DNA of 64,000 bases from Galeruca laticollis (taxonomy: Eukaryota > Arthropoda > Insecta > Coleoptera > Chrysomelidae), in contig OY998185.1 of assembly GCA_963921935.1 (NCBI GenBank), positions 52,777,717 to 52,841,716 on the forward strand. The letters are read 5' to 3'. The first letter of the stretch is position 1. Each line of letters starts with the position of its first letter. The notes beneath the pieces are model-generated. The model ran no database searches, was not told the origin of the DNA, and was given only the letters and a program-made list of their open reading frames with translations. The translations under genes were made by a program, and so were the position numbers. Below, one piece after another: positions 22,066-31,285 of the stretch.

Positions 22066-23108
22066 TTTTAAAGTGAATAAAAATGAGCAAAACCATTTCA
22101 AGATTTGTTTTCTTTATTTATAAATTTGCATCGACACATTTAAAAATATACATATTCAGTTATCAATTAACTAAAGTGGTCTTCCCATTGGTAAAGTATT
22201 TGCCACCCGATCCCTAATATCACGAGCTTCCATGTCTTCTGCATCTTCATCATCAATTTGTGGTTCGTTACCTACAATATTGTCATCCAATTCCAGTCGT
22301 TCATTGTCAAAAACAAAATTATCATCTAATGCAATGTTATGGAGTACACATGCTGCTCTGATGAAATGACTAATCAACCTTATTTTTCTCATTTTTACAT
22401 GATCTGCCTAAACTTCTGCTTCAGTAACCCAAAACAATGCTCTATTACATACCGATTTTTTGACAGTTGTACATTATAATTTTGCTGTCGCCTAGATAAA
22501 ATACCCCTGTCTTTGTAAGGGGTTAATAAATTAGGTAGCAAAGGATAGCCACTATCTCCCAAAAAATAATATCTTCCACACTTCTCTTCCAGGCTGTCTT
22601 TCAAGGGAGAATTTCTAAATACTCTACTATCATGCACAGAGCCAGGATATCCAATAAAAACATCTATTATTTTTCTTCTGTGATCACAAACAGCTTGCAT
22701 CTGATAAAAAAATATTTACTTGTTAATATTGAATAATTGTGGGCATAAATAATAATCAAAATACCTGAATAGAATAGTATCCTTTCCGATTTAAGTAGGA
22801 ATCAGGATCATTCTCTACTTTATCTAATTTTATGTGGGTTCCATCAATGGCTCCAATTACATTTGGAAATCCATTTGTTCGGAAATGATTCTCACTTATT
22901 CTTTTTTCATTTTCGTTTGGCCATTTTAATATCTCTGGTGATAAATTACTCAAAAACATAGTGAGTCGATGAATAATTCTATTTATAGAGCTGATTGTCA
23001 CATCAAATCTATCAGCAACGTCTCTAAAACTGGCAGTCTGGTGTCCAATGTACCATAAACAAATAAAAACCTGAAATTAAATTATCCGTAGGTGAAAATG
23101 TAATAGTA

Positions 23109-23112
<4 letters not shown>

Positions 23113-23183
<71 letters not shown>
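23113..23183. repeat. (TA)n microsatellite
   Basis: About 70 bases of pure TA, in the first intron of the HARBI1-type gene, bordering the left arm of a hairpin. Confidence 0.95.
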
Positions 23184-23184
<1 letters not shown>

Positions 23185-23186
23185 CG

Positions 23187-23641
23187 AATAGATTAGTGGG
23201 TATTGCACGCAAATAGAAGAAGGGGCTACTGAAAAGAGTGGTAACCGCAGACATGCATGTTTCTAGCTCATTAGCCGTCATCGGTGCGGTACAACCAAGG
23301 AAAGATGTGAAACATGAGAGCAAAGGTGTTGAATGAAACATGAGAAAATATAACAGAATTCAGCAGGATAGTCAAACACAACATTTGTGTCAGTAATATT
23401 ACAAGATCTCGAATATTCGAGACAACAACCAACATAGACACAAATGTTGTGTTTGACTATCCTGCTGAATTCTGTTATATTTTCTCATGTTTCATTCAAC
23501 ACCTTTGCTCTCATGTTTCACATCTATCCTTGGTTGTACCGTACCGATGACGGCTAATGAGCTAGAAACATGCATGTCTGCGGTTACCACTCTTTTCAGT
23601 AGCCCCTTCTTCTATTTGCGTGCAATACCCACTAATCTATT
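23187..23641. repeat. Near-perfect inverted repeat, arms of about 205 bp
   Basis: The left arm (about 23187-23394) and right arm (about 23438-23641) match almost base for base when inverted; the roughly 43-base centre contains TCGAATATTCGA. Both sides adjoin long TA runs. The only arm differences noticed are single bases and a short insertion near 23300/23522. Such a hairpin in an intron could yield double-stranded RNA (inference). It has no coding capacity. Confidence 0.85.
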
Positions 23642-23685
23642 TGTTGCTTATTGTTCATATGTCACGCACTATTCGTACATCTTGT

Positions 23686-23686
<1 letters not shown>

Positions 23687-23735
<49 letters not shown>
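23687..23735. repeat. (TA)n microsatellite
   Basis: About 48 bases of TA repeat on the far side of the hairpin, next to exon 1 of the HARBI1-type gene. Confidence 0.95.
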
Positions 23736-23739
<4 letters not shown>

Positions 23740-24681
23740 AAACTAGATTACTTGATGCAGAGCAGCTATGTTACCATACTGGCCCACTTGGCTATTAAAA
23801 TACTGGCTCATTTCAAACCTTTCACCTATGCGACTAGCAGTTCTTCTTGTGAGCCTAAAATGTTCAAAAAAGACTTCTTCAGAGTTCTGGGGCACTATTT
23901 CCTCTAAAAGTATCATAAATAATACCTGATTTAGTATAAAAATAGCACCATATCTACCTAAATAATTTTTGTTTTTGATTCTGTCCTCGTTTAGTAGCAA
24001 TTCTAAATTTTCGTCATCACTACTTTCCATGGACGATATGTCACTAATGTCATTAAAATCTTCGTCACTCATACTTCACGATTTATTAAAAATAATTTCA
24101 AAACACTGAAATTGGAGATTTATAAGCTATTATTTAGCACTTTGGCGGGTACGGGGTTAGAGGTTATATTTTTAAAGAAACAGTAATGCGCATGCCCCAA
24201 ACAAATTGCTTGACAATAATCCGCAAACCGTTCTGATAGTTTACAAACAGTTTTGAATATCAGTTGGAACAGGAAACTAATCGTTTACTAACTGTCAGAA
24301 ACTCTGGTTGGAACACATTTGGGTTAGTGCGCAGAATCCTGACTGTAAGAAACTGTTTCTGACGCAGGTTGGAACAAACCTAATAAATTTTGTAAAAATG
24401 AATAGCCCTTATTATCATTACTGCACAATACAATGATGACAATTGTGGTATCGTTGAATTTGTTTTTGAATGATATATCCAAAATTGTAATATTATACCG
24501 GTTGTCCCATTTAAAAAAATTATGTTGGGGTGACGTGACCCGAAATTACAGGAACAACGGAGATCATTTTATAATAAATATAAGCATCAGTTTTGACTGT
24601 TTACATCTGCCAAATTTCATACTTGTCATATGAACAGTTTTCGAGAAATCGAACTGTCAAAACGTCGTGGGACACCCTGTA

Positions 24682-25115
24682 TATGTAAACTAACTGAATT
24701 ATTTTAAAGTATTTCCTCTAAATTCATAATTATTTATGACGCTAACTCTTAACGCACTTTTCAGTAACCCAGCCAGGACCGAACTCACTAATCCGTAAAC
24801 TAATAAACTAATAATAAGCCTTCAATTACCCACAGCAATCACTTAAAACACATTGGTGTTTTAAATGAAACTAACTGTTTCTAGCTAATTCCACAATATA
24901 ATGAAAATTGTTGAAAATTCTAAAAAATTCCACGAAGTAAGGGTTGAGACAGTTAATTTCACTTAAAACACATTTTCTGCTTCTACCTTTAATCTCGTGT
25001 TGATAAGATTAGCCACGATTATATATGCGGTGTTCAGGAATGTTATTGCTGATTGATCTGTATTTTTTTTGTCCCTTTTTTGTGAATGTATGTGACTATT
25101 ACCGTATACCATTTC
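24682..25115. other. Spacer with a rearranged Penelope 3'-end remnant
   Basis: At 24856-24930 the sequence TTTTAAATGAAACT through AAAATTCTAAAAA is the inverted tip of the Penelope 3' tail; it is followed at once (24930-24975) by ATTCCACGAAGTAA...GAGACAGTTAA in the opposite orientation. It is a small inverted-junction scar of that family. The rest shows no gene. Confidence 0.5.
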
Positions 25116-27525
25116 TAGACCAGGGTAGAAGCCTTTAAAAATAATAAAAAGTGAAAAAAAATAATAGTAGGATGAAACCCATTAGAAAAGGAGGGGAATA
25201 TTATAAAAATGAAAGGAAAAATAATTTACGGGCGATCTGAGGTCGGGAAGGGGATGGGGGTGAGTTTTTAAGGGTAAAAACGGTTTGTCTCGATTTTCGG
25301 CAAAACTAAAAGTCCTATCGAAAAAAGTCAAATGGCACAGTTGTAGGTAATAAAAAGATCTAAAACTTTTGTATTTACACTTTTTTCACATAACCTCAAA
25401 ATTTATGTGAAAAATTCAAAAAACCAGGTTTCTGGTTTTTTATTTTTATCTTTTACAAAAAACTTTTTTTTAACGAAATTTGGTGAAAACTTACCTTTTT
25501 ATGTCCCAAATACGCTGTAATTTATTTGATTAAAAATATTTATTTTTTCACCTTATTTTGAATTAATATCGAAAAAACACCCTAATTTTCAATCGAAAAC
25601 TCACCCGTTAAAATATCAGCTTTTTTAAAAAAGTTGGTATGTTTTCTGTTCGTTGAAATCTCTACTTTCCGATGGTGAAAAAAAATATATGTTACTATAG
25701 TAAATCTTCTCAGAAAATGCAAAAAATTGAAAAAAACTCGAATTCGAAATTTTGTTTAATTATTATAAAAAATTTTGAGCTATTTATTAAAATTAACACT
25801 TTAATTACTCGAAAAACGTTAGATCACATGTTACATTGGTAAAAAAAAATTCCAAATAAAAATGTAAAAGACCTATTTTTCACGTCTAATAGTTTCAAAC
25901 ATGAATCATTAAGAAACATTGTTGCATTTCTGCATTGTTTTTCTGGTTGCGATACATCTGAATTTGCCACAAAAGTAAAGAAAAGTATCGTCAATTCATT
26001 ATTAGACGTTAAAAATTTGTCAAATTTGGCGAATGTTTTTTATAAGAAAGATGCGAGTAAAGAAGAAATAAAAAAAATGGATTACAACTAATCAAATCTA
26101 TTTATAAATGTAAAAAGGAAAAAATTACACTGAATCAATTAAGGTTTCAAAAATATCAATTGGCAAAAATGAAATCATCTTTCGTTTTGGCAAACCTCCC
26201 ACCCACAGAAGGAGCAGCAGAACAACATTGTTACAGGGCATATTATCAGCTTCAAACTTGGTTGGGTAACGAACTAACAGCAACAGATTGGGGCTGGAAG
26301 CAATATCAACGTGGAATTATGCCCAAATTTACACAAAAAGAATTAATTGCGGAAATATTGCTCAAAACTATTTGCTGCAGCTGTGAAACTGGATGTAACA
26401 GTTTAAAATGTGGTTGCCGAAAACATGGTTTAAAATGCACAAATTTATGTTCAAACTGTCATGGTTCTGAAAATTGCTTCAATATTGAAAAAGAAACCTA
26501 CGAGGAAGTTAATGATTCAGAAGAAATTGTGGATGAAGAACCAACGCAGTCTGGAAATAATGTTGGAGAGGAAGAAGGTGATAGTCATGAATATTTCGAA
26601 GATCTACTAGAATCGGAGATGTTTGACGAATGAAGAAATACCATCAAAAAGACAGAAACTAAGGGATAAGTGATTAGAATTGAATATAAGGTATTTATGA
26701 ATGATAAGATTAATGTGTTTAAAAATATTGTAATGAATAACGTAATCAGAATAAAGTATCTACATTTAATTGTACGATTTACATTTATATTTATATGTAA
26801 TGAGATTTTCTATGACATAAATGTAATTAGTATTAAATAAATCAACTTTTTAATTGAAACAAATTGCAGCAATCACATTTTTTAGATGAAACTATTTATA
26901 ATAATTAAAAAAAAATTCAATTCGAGTTTTTTTCGATTTTTTGCATTTTCTGAGAAGATTTACTATAGTAACATATATTTTTTTTCCACCATCGGAAAGT
27001 AGAGATTTCAACGAACAGAAAACATACCAACTTTTTTAAAAAAGCTGATATTTTGACGGGTGAGTTTTCGATTGAAAATTAGGGCGTTTTTTCGATATTA
27101 ATTCAAAATAAGGTGAAAAAATAAATATTTTTAATCAAATAAATTACAGCGTATTTGGGACATAAAAAGGTAAGTTTTCAACAAATTTCGTTAAAAAAAA
27201 ATTTTTGTAAAAGATAAAAATAAAAAAACAAACCTGGTTTTTTGAATTTTTCACATAAATTTTGAGGTTATGTGAAAAAAGTGTAAATACAAAAGTTTTA
27301 GATCTTTTTATTACCTACAACTTTGCCATTTGACTTTTTTCGATAGGACTTTTAGTTTTGCCGAAAATCGAGAAAAACCGTTTTTTACCCTTAAAAACCC
27401 CTTCCCGACATCAGATCGCCCGTAAATTATTTTTCCTTTCATTTTTATAATATTCCCCTCCTTTTCTAATGGGTTTCATTCTACTATTATTTTTTTTGGT
27501 TTTAAAAATTATCGACCTTGGTCTA
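25116..27525. mobile_element. Palindrome-armed element (arms about 640 bp) carrying a CXC-domain protein
   Basis: Positions 25116-25770 and 26893-27525 are inverted copies, about 90 percent identical by eye, starting from TAGACCA(G/A)GGT at both ends. Each end is preceded or followed by TTC, a possible 3-bp target duplication. The roughly 1.1-kb centre holds a broken reading frame for a cysteine-rich protein. I do not recognise the transposon superfamily. Confidence 0.6.
25890..26636 (+). pseudogene. TGCDT/LPPT/CXC-type protein, C-terminal half
   Basis: The first part (25890-26080) reads LRNIVAFLHCFSGCDTSEF and NLSNLANVFYKKDAS. The frame then slips in an A-run near 26070, and the long open frame (26160-26636; homologous sequence starts upstream of its first Met) reads LANLPPTEGAAEQHCYRAYY, LQTWLGNELTATDWGW and a cysteine-rich finger (CCSCETGC, LKCGCRKHGLKC, CSNCHG). 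This combination recurs in many uncharacterised arthropod and other animal proteins, as far as I can recall, without an agreed function. The N-terminal half is absent. The acidic tail ends at 26632. Being enclosed by long inverted arms suggests mobility; that is inference. Confidence 0.6.
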
Positions 27526-28436
27526 TTCAGTGGCATTTTATTTTGTTCTTGTTTTATTAACAGATATTTACGATGATGTAGTTTTTGACCACAATATTTC
27601 AATATTAAATAAATAACCTTATACAATTTTTCTTAGAAATGTCTTTATTTATGCTTGAATTCAATTTTTTAAACTGACTTTTTATAGAAAAGATATTTTT
27701 TGTCTGCTATTAGGTTATATAGATCAGTATTGTATTAAAATTAGGTGTATTTGCTGCATCCCTATTCACAATTATTACCCTCGTTCGACACGTGCCGGTC
27801 GCGTTTCAAAAATCAACGTCCACGTGACTGTAAATATTTACATAGGAAGGAATCAAAACGATCCGCCCCTTTATATTCAACCAATCGAGCAACCGGTAAT
27901 CATGTCCTCACGTCATATTGGCACTTGCTTATTAACTTATTATTTCTTTTTTGATAATAAGGGACTCGCATTTTATTTATAAAAGCGCCCCGCTTATTTT
28001 CGGTTTTCATTGTTTAAGTGGAGGTGTAGAACGTTTTATAGTACAATAACGAAATTGTCCACGTAAATTTTCAATGGGTAATTTTTAGGGCATTGTTACA
28101 ATCTCTAAAGGGCTCTAAATATATACAATACCAATAACGAGATTTTGTTATTTCAGTGGTGGTGTTTAATTGAGTAATTATTTATACAGGTAATCCCAGT
28201 CTTAAGAGAAAGATTCTTAAAATCCTATTTAGATGGAAAATCAAAGGGAAATTAGTTGAACACGTTCATTATGGTTTTTGTAACTTGAGAGGAGCTTAAA
28301 TCAGTAATCTAGCGATATAATTTCCGAAAAAATAGGTTTAAAACTATAGTAAAATCGCAATCGGCGTGGAGTAATAAAGCTGTCGGAATAGATCATTCCA
28401 GGGGTGGGTACCTATTATTTATTATTTTTAAGGTAT
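27526..28436. other. Spacer with a promoter-like block
   Basis: No protein-like frame. A GC-richer block at 27780-28030 contains a good TATA element. A 36-base segment at 28343-28378 recurs at 60437-60472. Otherwise nothing. Confidence 0.35.
27978..28010 (+). promoter_or_regulatory. Candidate TATA/initiator core promoter
   Basis: TATAAAA at 27978-27984 is followed 29 bases later by an initiator-like TTCATT at about 28006. Spacing fits a RNA polymerase II core promoter. No coding exon was found downstream before the Penelope insertion at 28448, so the transcript, if any, is unknown. Confidence 0.3.
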
Positions 28437-28447
28437 AGAGACATTCG

Positions 28448-29840
28448 AAATTGACTGTCTCGACCCTTACTTCGTGGAATATGCTCATATTAGTGTTTTT
28501 AAATGAAACTCAAGGTCTCTAGTTAATTCCACAATATAATACAAGTTATTGAAAATCCTAAAAAATTGACAATTGTTTCGATAAATCAATATCATCGTCA
28601 GAATGACAGAAGTTACATTTCATTTTATGCCTACCTGATGTTTAGTAGTTATTTTTGGCTAGACCAAGAAGTAACCTAACTTGTGATTGGCTTAATATAT
28701 GTTTATAGAAAAAAGAAGACGATGTGATATTACAAATATTGAAGCTTAGATATTATTAGCCCTATGGTGATATCCTGGATATCATTTTTCCAATTAAGAT
28801 CAGTATAACTGTGCAATGATATAGAAAACCAGGAAAACTATATCTGCTGATCTTTACAATTATCACTTAAGAAGACAGTTTATTAGTGGAGAATTCCCTA
28901 GATTTAACTGTTCATTGACAACAAAAGAGGAAAAAGTGGCATTACAACTAATATATCCTAAACAAGCTGATGAAATTAAAACTTATAAAACCATCACATA
29001 TGCAGGAAATATTTCTAATAATATTTCAAAGATAATATCTTCAGCAACGAATACAACAATTTCTTTTAAAACAGAAAGTAACGTTAGTACAAAATTGTTA
29101 AATGTAAAAACAAAAATACCACTATTAAAGAAGTCAGGTATATATAAACTCAAATGTCCAGAATGTAATGCTGTCTATTTGGGTCAGACCCTTAGGAATT
29201 TTGAAATACGATACAGTGAGCACTTACGAGCATACAGATTAAAACAACCAGATAAATCCCACTACGCAAAACATCTACTTGACACCAATCATTCATTGAC
29301 ACCTAACACAGAACTAGAAGTGCTGCATATTTGTGAAAAGAAACAAGAACTGGATTTCCTTGAAGAACTGGAAATCAGAAGACATTTAAGAAACCCACAA
29401 TATGAAGTTGTCAATGAACAGTTAAATCTAGGGAATTCTCCACTAATAAACTGTCTTCTTAAGTGATAATTGTAAAGATCAGCAGATATAGTTTTCCTGG
29501 TTTTCTATATCATTGCACAGTTATACTGATCTTAATTGGAAAAATGATATCCAGGATATCACCATAGGGCTAATAATATCTAAGCTTCAATATTTGTAAT
29601 ATCACATCTTCTTCTTTTTTCTATAAACATATATTAAGCCAATCACAAGTTAGGTTACTTCTTGGTCTAGCCAAAAATAACTACTAAACATCAGGTAGGC
29701 ATAAAATGAAATGTAACTTCTGTCATTCTGACGATGATATTGATTTATCGAAACAATTGTCAATTTTTTAGAATTTTCAATAACTTGTATTATATTGTGG
29801 AATTAACTAGAATCCTTGAGTTTCATTTAAAAACACTAAT
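28448..29840 (+). mobile_element. Penelope-like element copy 3, hairpin form with 11-bp target duplication
   Basis: The 3' tail is present twice: inverted at 28448-28921 and direct at 29411-29840, flanking a 5'-truncated coding part. The whole unit lies between direct repeats AGAGACATTCG (28437-28447 and 29841-29851), so it inserted as one piece. Inverted-tail arrangements are known for Penelope-like elements. Arms are about 410 bp and nearly identical. Confidence 0.9.
28915..29466 (+). CDS. Penelope-like GIY-YIG endonuclease half
   Basis: 183 codons open. Begins just inside the left arm, in the lysine-rich linker after the RT (EEKVALQLIYPKQADEIK). The nuclease follows: GIYKLKCPECNAVYLGQTL carries the GIY and YLG motifs, RNFEIRYSEHLRAYR the conserved arginine and histidine, SHYAKHLLDTNHS and ELEVLHICEKK the rest of the fold, ending NCLLK. 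The nuclease makes the nick used for priming. This is the only copy in the window with that domain unbroken, but it has no RT and cannot move on its own. The displayed start is the first available one and is not the natural N-terminus. Confidence 0.85.
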   Translation: MTTKEEKVALQLIYPKQADEIKTYKTITYAGNISNNISKIISSATNTTISFKTESNVSTKLLNVKTKIPLLKKSGIYKLKCPECNAVYLGQTLRNFEIRYSEHLRAYRLKQPDKSHYAKHLLDTNHSLTPNTELEVLHICEKKQELDFLEELEIRRHLRNPQYEVVNEQLNLGNSPLINCLLK

Positions 29841-29851
29841 AGAGACATTCG

Positions 29852-30178
29852 GATTACTGAAGTATTTATTACGAATATTATTGAATGCCTATATTATTTT
29901 GTGGAAATTTTTTTATGAACATATAAACGACTTCCAAATTATTATTGTTGAAACAATTTTCAAGAACTATTGGTAGTCTTAATGACCTCAGGTAGAGGGG
30001 GTGGGATTATAATTTCAGAGATAATTCCCCTACCTGACTATGGAATTCATGTATTTTTGTTTCAAAGGTATTTGCAGTCTGACTGTCAGCAATTATTCAT
30101 TTAGTGAATTTAGAAAGAACTTGCTCGCTTGATAACTTTTATAAAGTAGTTATTATGATTATCAGTTTCGGTTAATAG
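29852..30178. other. Spacer, no gene seen
   Basis: AT-rich sequence between the Penelope target duplication and the hAT-like end at 30179. Nothing recognisable. Confidence 0.35.
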
Positions 30179-30767
30179 CAGGGTTGGACAAAATCAGATT
30201 TTTATCAAAAAAATCAAAAACCATTGATTTTTTTAGAAAATCACGATTTATTTGATTTTTTTAATTTGAATATAAAATTTGAACATTTTGATTGTTTGAA
30301 ATTATTTTAATGTATAAGTCTAAAAATTATAATACAATTTGCTGCTCAAAAACTTGCGACAACGCATTTGTCGCGCTTCTTGCAAGAAAATTCTTGTCGC
30401 GATTTGTTTTCCTTCTTTCCTATACACTCACTATACAGTGCCGAGTGAGGCACGAACGCGTTTGTTGTGCTTTTTGCAAGAATATTCCTGTCGAGGCTTG
30501 TTTTCCTTCTCAACCTATAAATTGACGTTGCCCAACAATTTCACGCATTTCGCTAGTTAGGTTAGTTAAGTGAAGTGAAAACATATAAATAAAGTAAAAT
30601 GAGTGGAAGAAAAGAGGACCCAACATGGCAGTTCTATATTAAGACAACAAATCCAAATAAATTGGGGTGTAGGGCTATTTGTAGAAAGTGCAAGAAACAT
30701 ATTCAAGGGTTAGTCCAAAGACTTGAAGGACACCTCGATATTTGTAATTATCAAGAAAGGAATACAG
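30179..30767 (+). mobile_element. hAT element, 5' end only
   Basis: Begins CAGGGTTGGACAAAAT, a typical hAT terminus, and leads 420 bases later to a BED-finger exon. Subterminally, a stretch of about 55 bases (CGC-TTTGTCGCGCTTCTTGC to TTTTCCTTCT) occurs twice, at about 30363 and 30458. The downstream exons and the right end are missing; a LINE scrap and the gypsy element lie where they should be. Right boundary not defined. Confidence 0.55.
30599..30767 (+). CDS. BED-type zinc-finger exon of a hAT transposase
   Basis: ATG at 30599 opens 56 codons: MSGRKEDPTWQFYIKT, then CRAICRKCKK and a HLDIC motif. The aromatic pair followed by CxxC and a downstream H-x(3)-C/H pattern fits a BED zinc finger, the DNA-binding leader of many hAT transposases. 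It ends at a splice donor (ACAG|GTAATT) at 30767/30768, with a stop just inside the intron. Short enough to be missed as an open frame. The rest of the gene was not found. Confidence 0.6.
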
Positions 30768-31059
30768 GTAATTAAATTATTAATTCAATTTTATTTATAT
30801 TTAATAAAGATTTTTATTATTAACCCGGGAATGATCGCGTGGTTAGATTTTGCCTAACATTTTTTGTTTTTTGTTGATTCTCCAAGCACTTGATATTTTA
30901 TTTTTGAGATAATTTAGTGAAAGTTTTGAGACATAAATATTAATTATACGTTAAGTAACATAGTGTAATTTTTAATTATATATTCTGAGATATTATGAAA
31001 TATTTTTCAAATATATACGTATTATATTATAAGTAGATACATTTTTGATAAATAACAGA

Positions 31060-31178
31060 ATACAACAGGAAAACAAATGTTTCTATGCGTTAAAAGTGTC
31101 TACAAACACAAAAATTAAAATATACAAGACAGTAATTAGACCAGTCGTACTTTACGCCGCAGAAACCTGGAATTAAAC
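31060..31178 (+). pseudogene. LINE RT C-terminal scrap
   Basis: Reads about 35 residues including TKIKIYKTVIRPVVLYAAETW, a conserved block just after the RT core in RTE/Jockey-type LINEs. It stops in-frame right after. No flanking LINE sequence was recognised. It abuts the truncated 3' end of the gypsy. Confidence 0.55.
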
Positions 31179-31285
31179 AAAAAAAATCCCAATGGCACAA
31201 GACCAATTGGGCGGCTTATTTCAGTAAAGTTTTTGCATCAGATTCAAAACAAAACAAAAAATTAAATTTTCTTAAATAAATGTTT

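Larger units (their letters stand above)
22171..24072 (-). pseudogene. HARBI1-type nuclease (DDE_Tnp_4), three exons, one frameshift
   Basis: Harbinger transposase catalytic subunit. Exon 1 (24072-23752) starts MSDEDFNDISDISS and contains FFEHFRLTRRTASRIGERF; the donor is GTAATC. Exon 2 (23070-22765), after acceptor TTTCAG, reads FICLWYIGHQTASFRDVADRF and the first catalytic aspartate in VIGAIDGTHIKL. Exon 3 starts at 22700 after TTATCAG with QAVCDHRRKIIDVF, the second aspartate in GDSGYPL and the glutamate in VIEHCFGLLK. Phases join in frame at both introns. Near 22395 the frame slips, and MRKIRLISHFIRAACVLHNIA continues one frame over, so the copy is probably inactive. Intron 1 has been enlarged by a hairpin and TA repeats. 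Confidence 0.88.
20010..24380. mobile_element. PIF/Harbinger DNA transposon, 4.4 kb
   Basis: Perfect 14-bp inverted ends GGTTTGTTCCAACC (20010-20023 and 24367-24380), flanked by TAATA on each side; the classical family target is a 3-bp TWA, which TAA within this repeat satisfies. It carries the two genes that define the superfamily: a Myb/SANT-like protein on the plus strand and a HARBI1-type nuclease on the minus strand, converging towards 22.1 kb. It interrupts the right arm of the DUF4817-type element. Confidence 0.92.
17616..24681 (-). mobile_element. Long-TIR mariner/IS630-superfamily element (DUF4817-type), with nested insertions
   Basis: Ends are TACAGGGTGTCCCACGACG at 17616 and its inverse ending at 24681, at TA dinucleotides. 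Inverted arms of about 430-445 bp are recovered once two insertions are set aside: the left arm is 17616-17858 plus 18516-18705, the right arm 19873-20009 plus 24381-24681. The left arm is split by a solo LTR, the right arm by a PIF/Harbinger. Between the arms lies a broken minus-strand transposase. The element at 43041-45126 shares this architecture and terminal motif. Confidence 0.8.

Noticed and set aside
23024..23735. Frames with long Tyr-Ile repeats
   Set aside because: Translations of TA microsatellites joined to the hairpin arms; not protein-coding.
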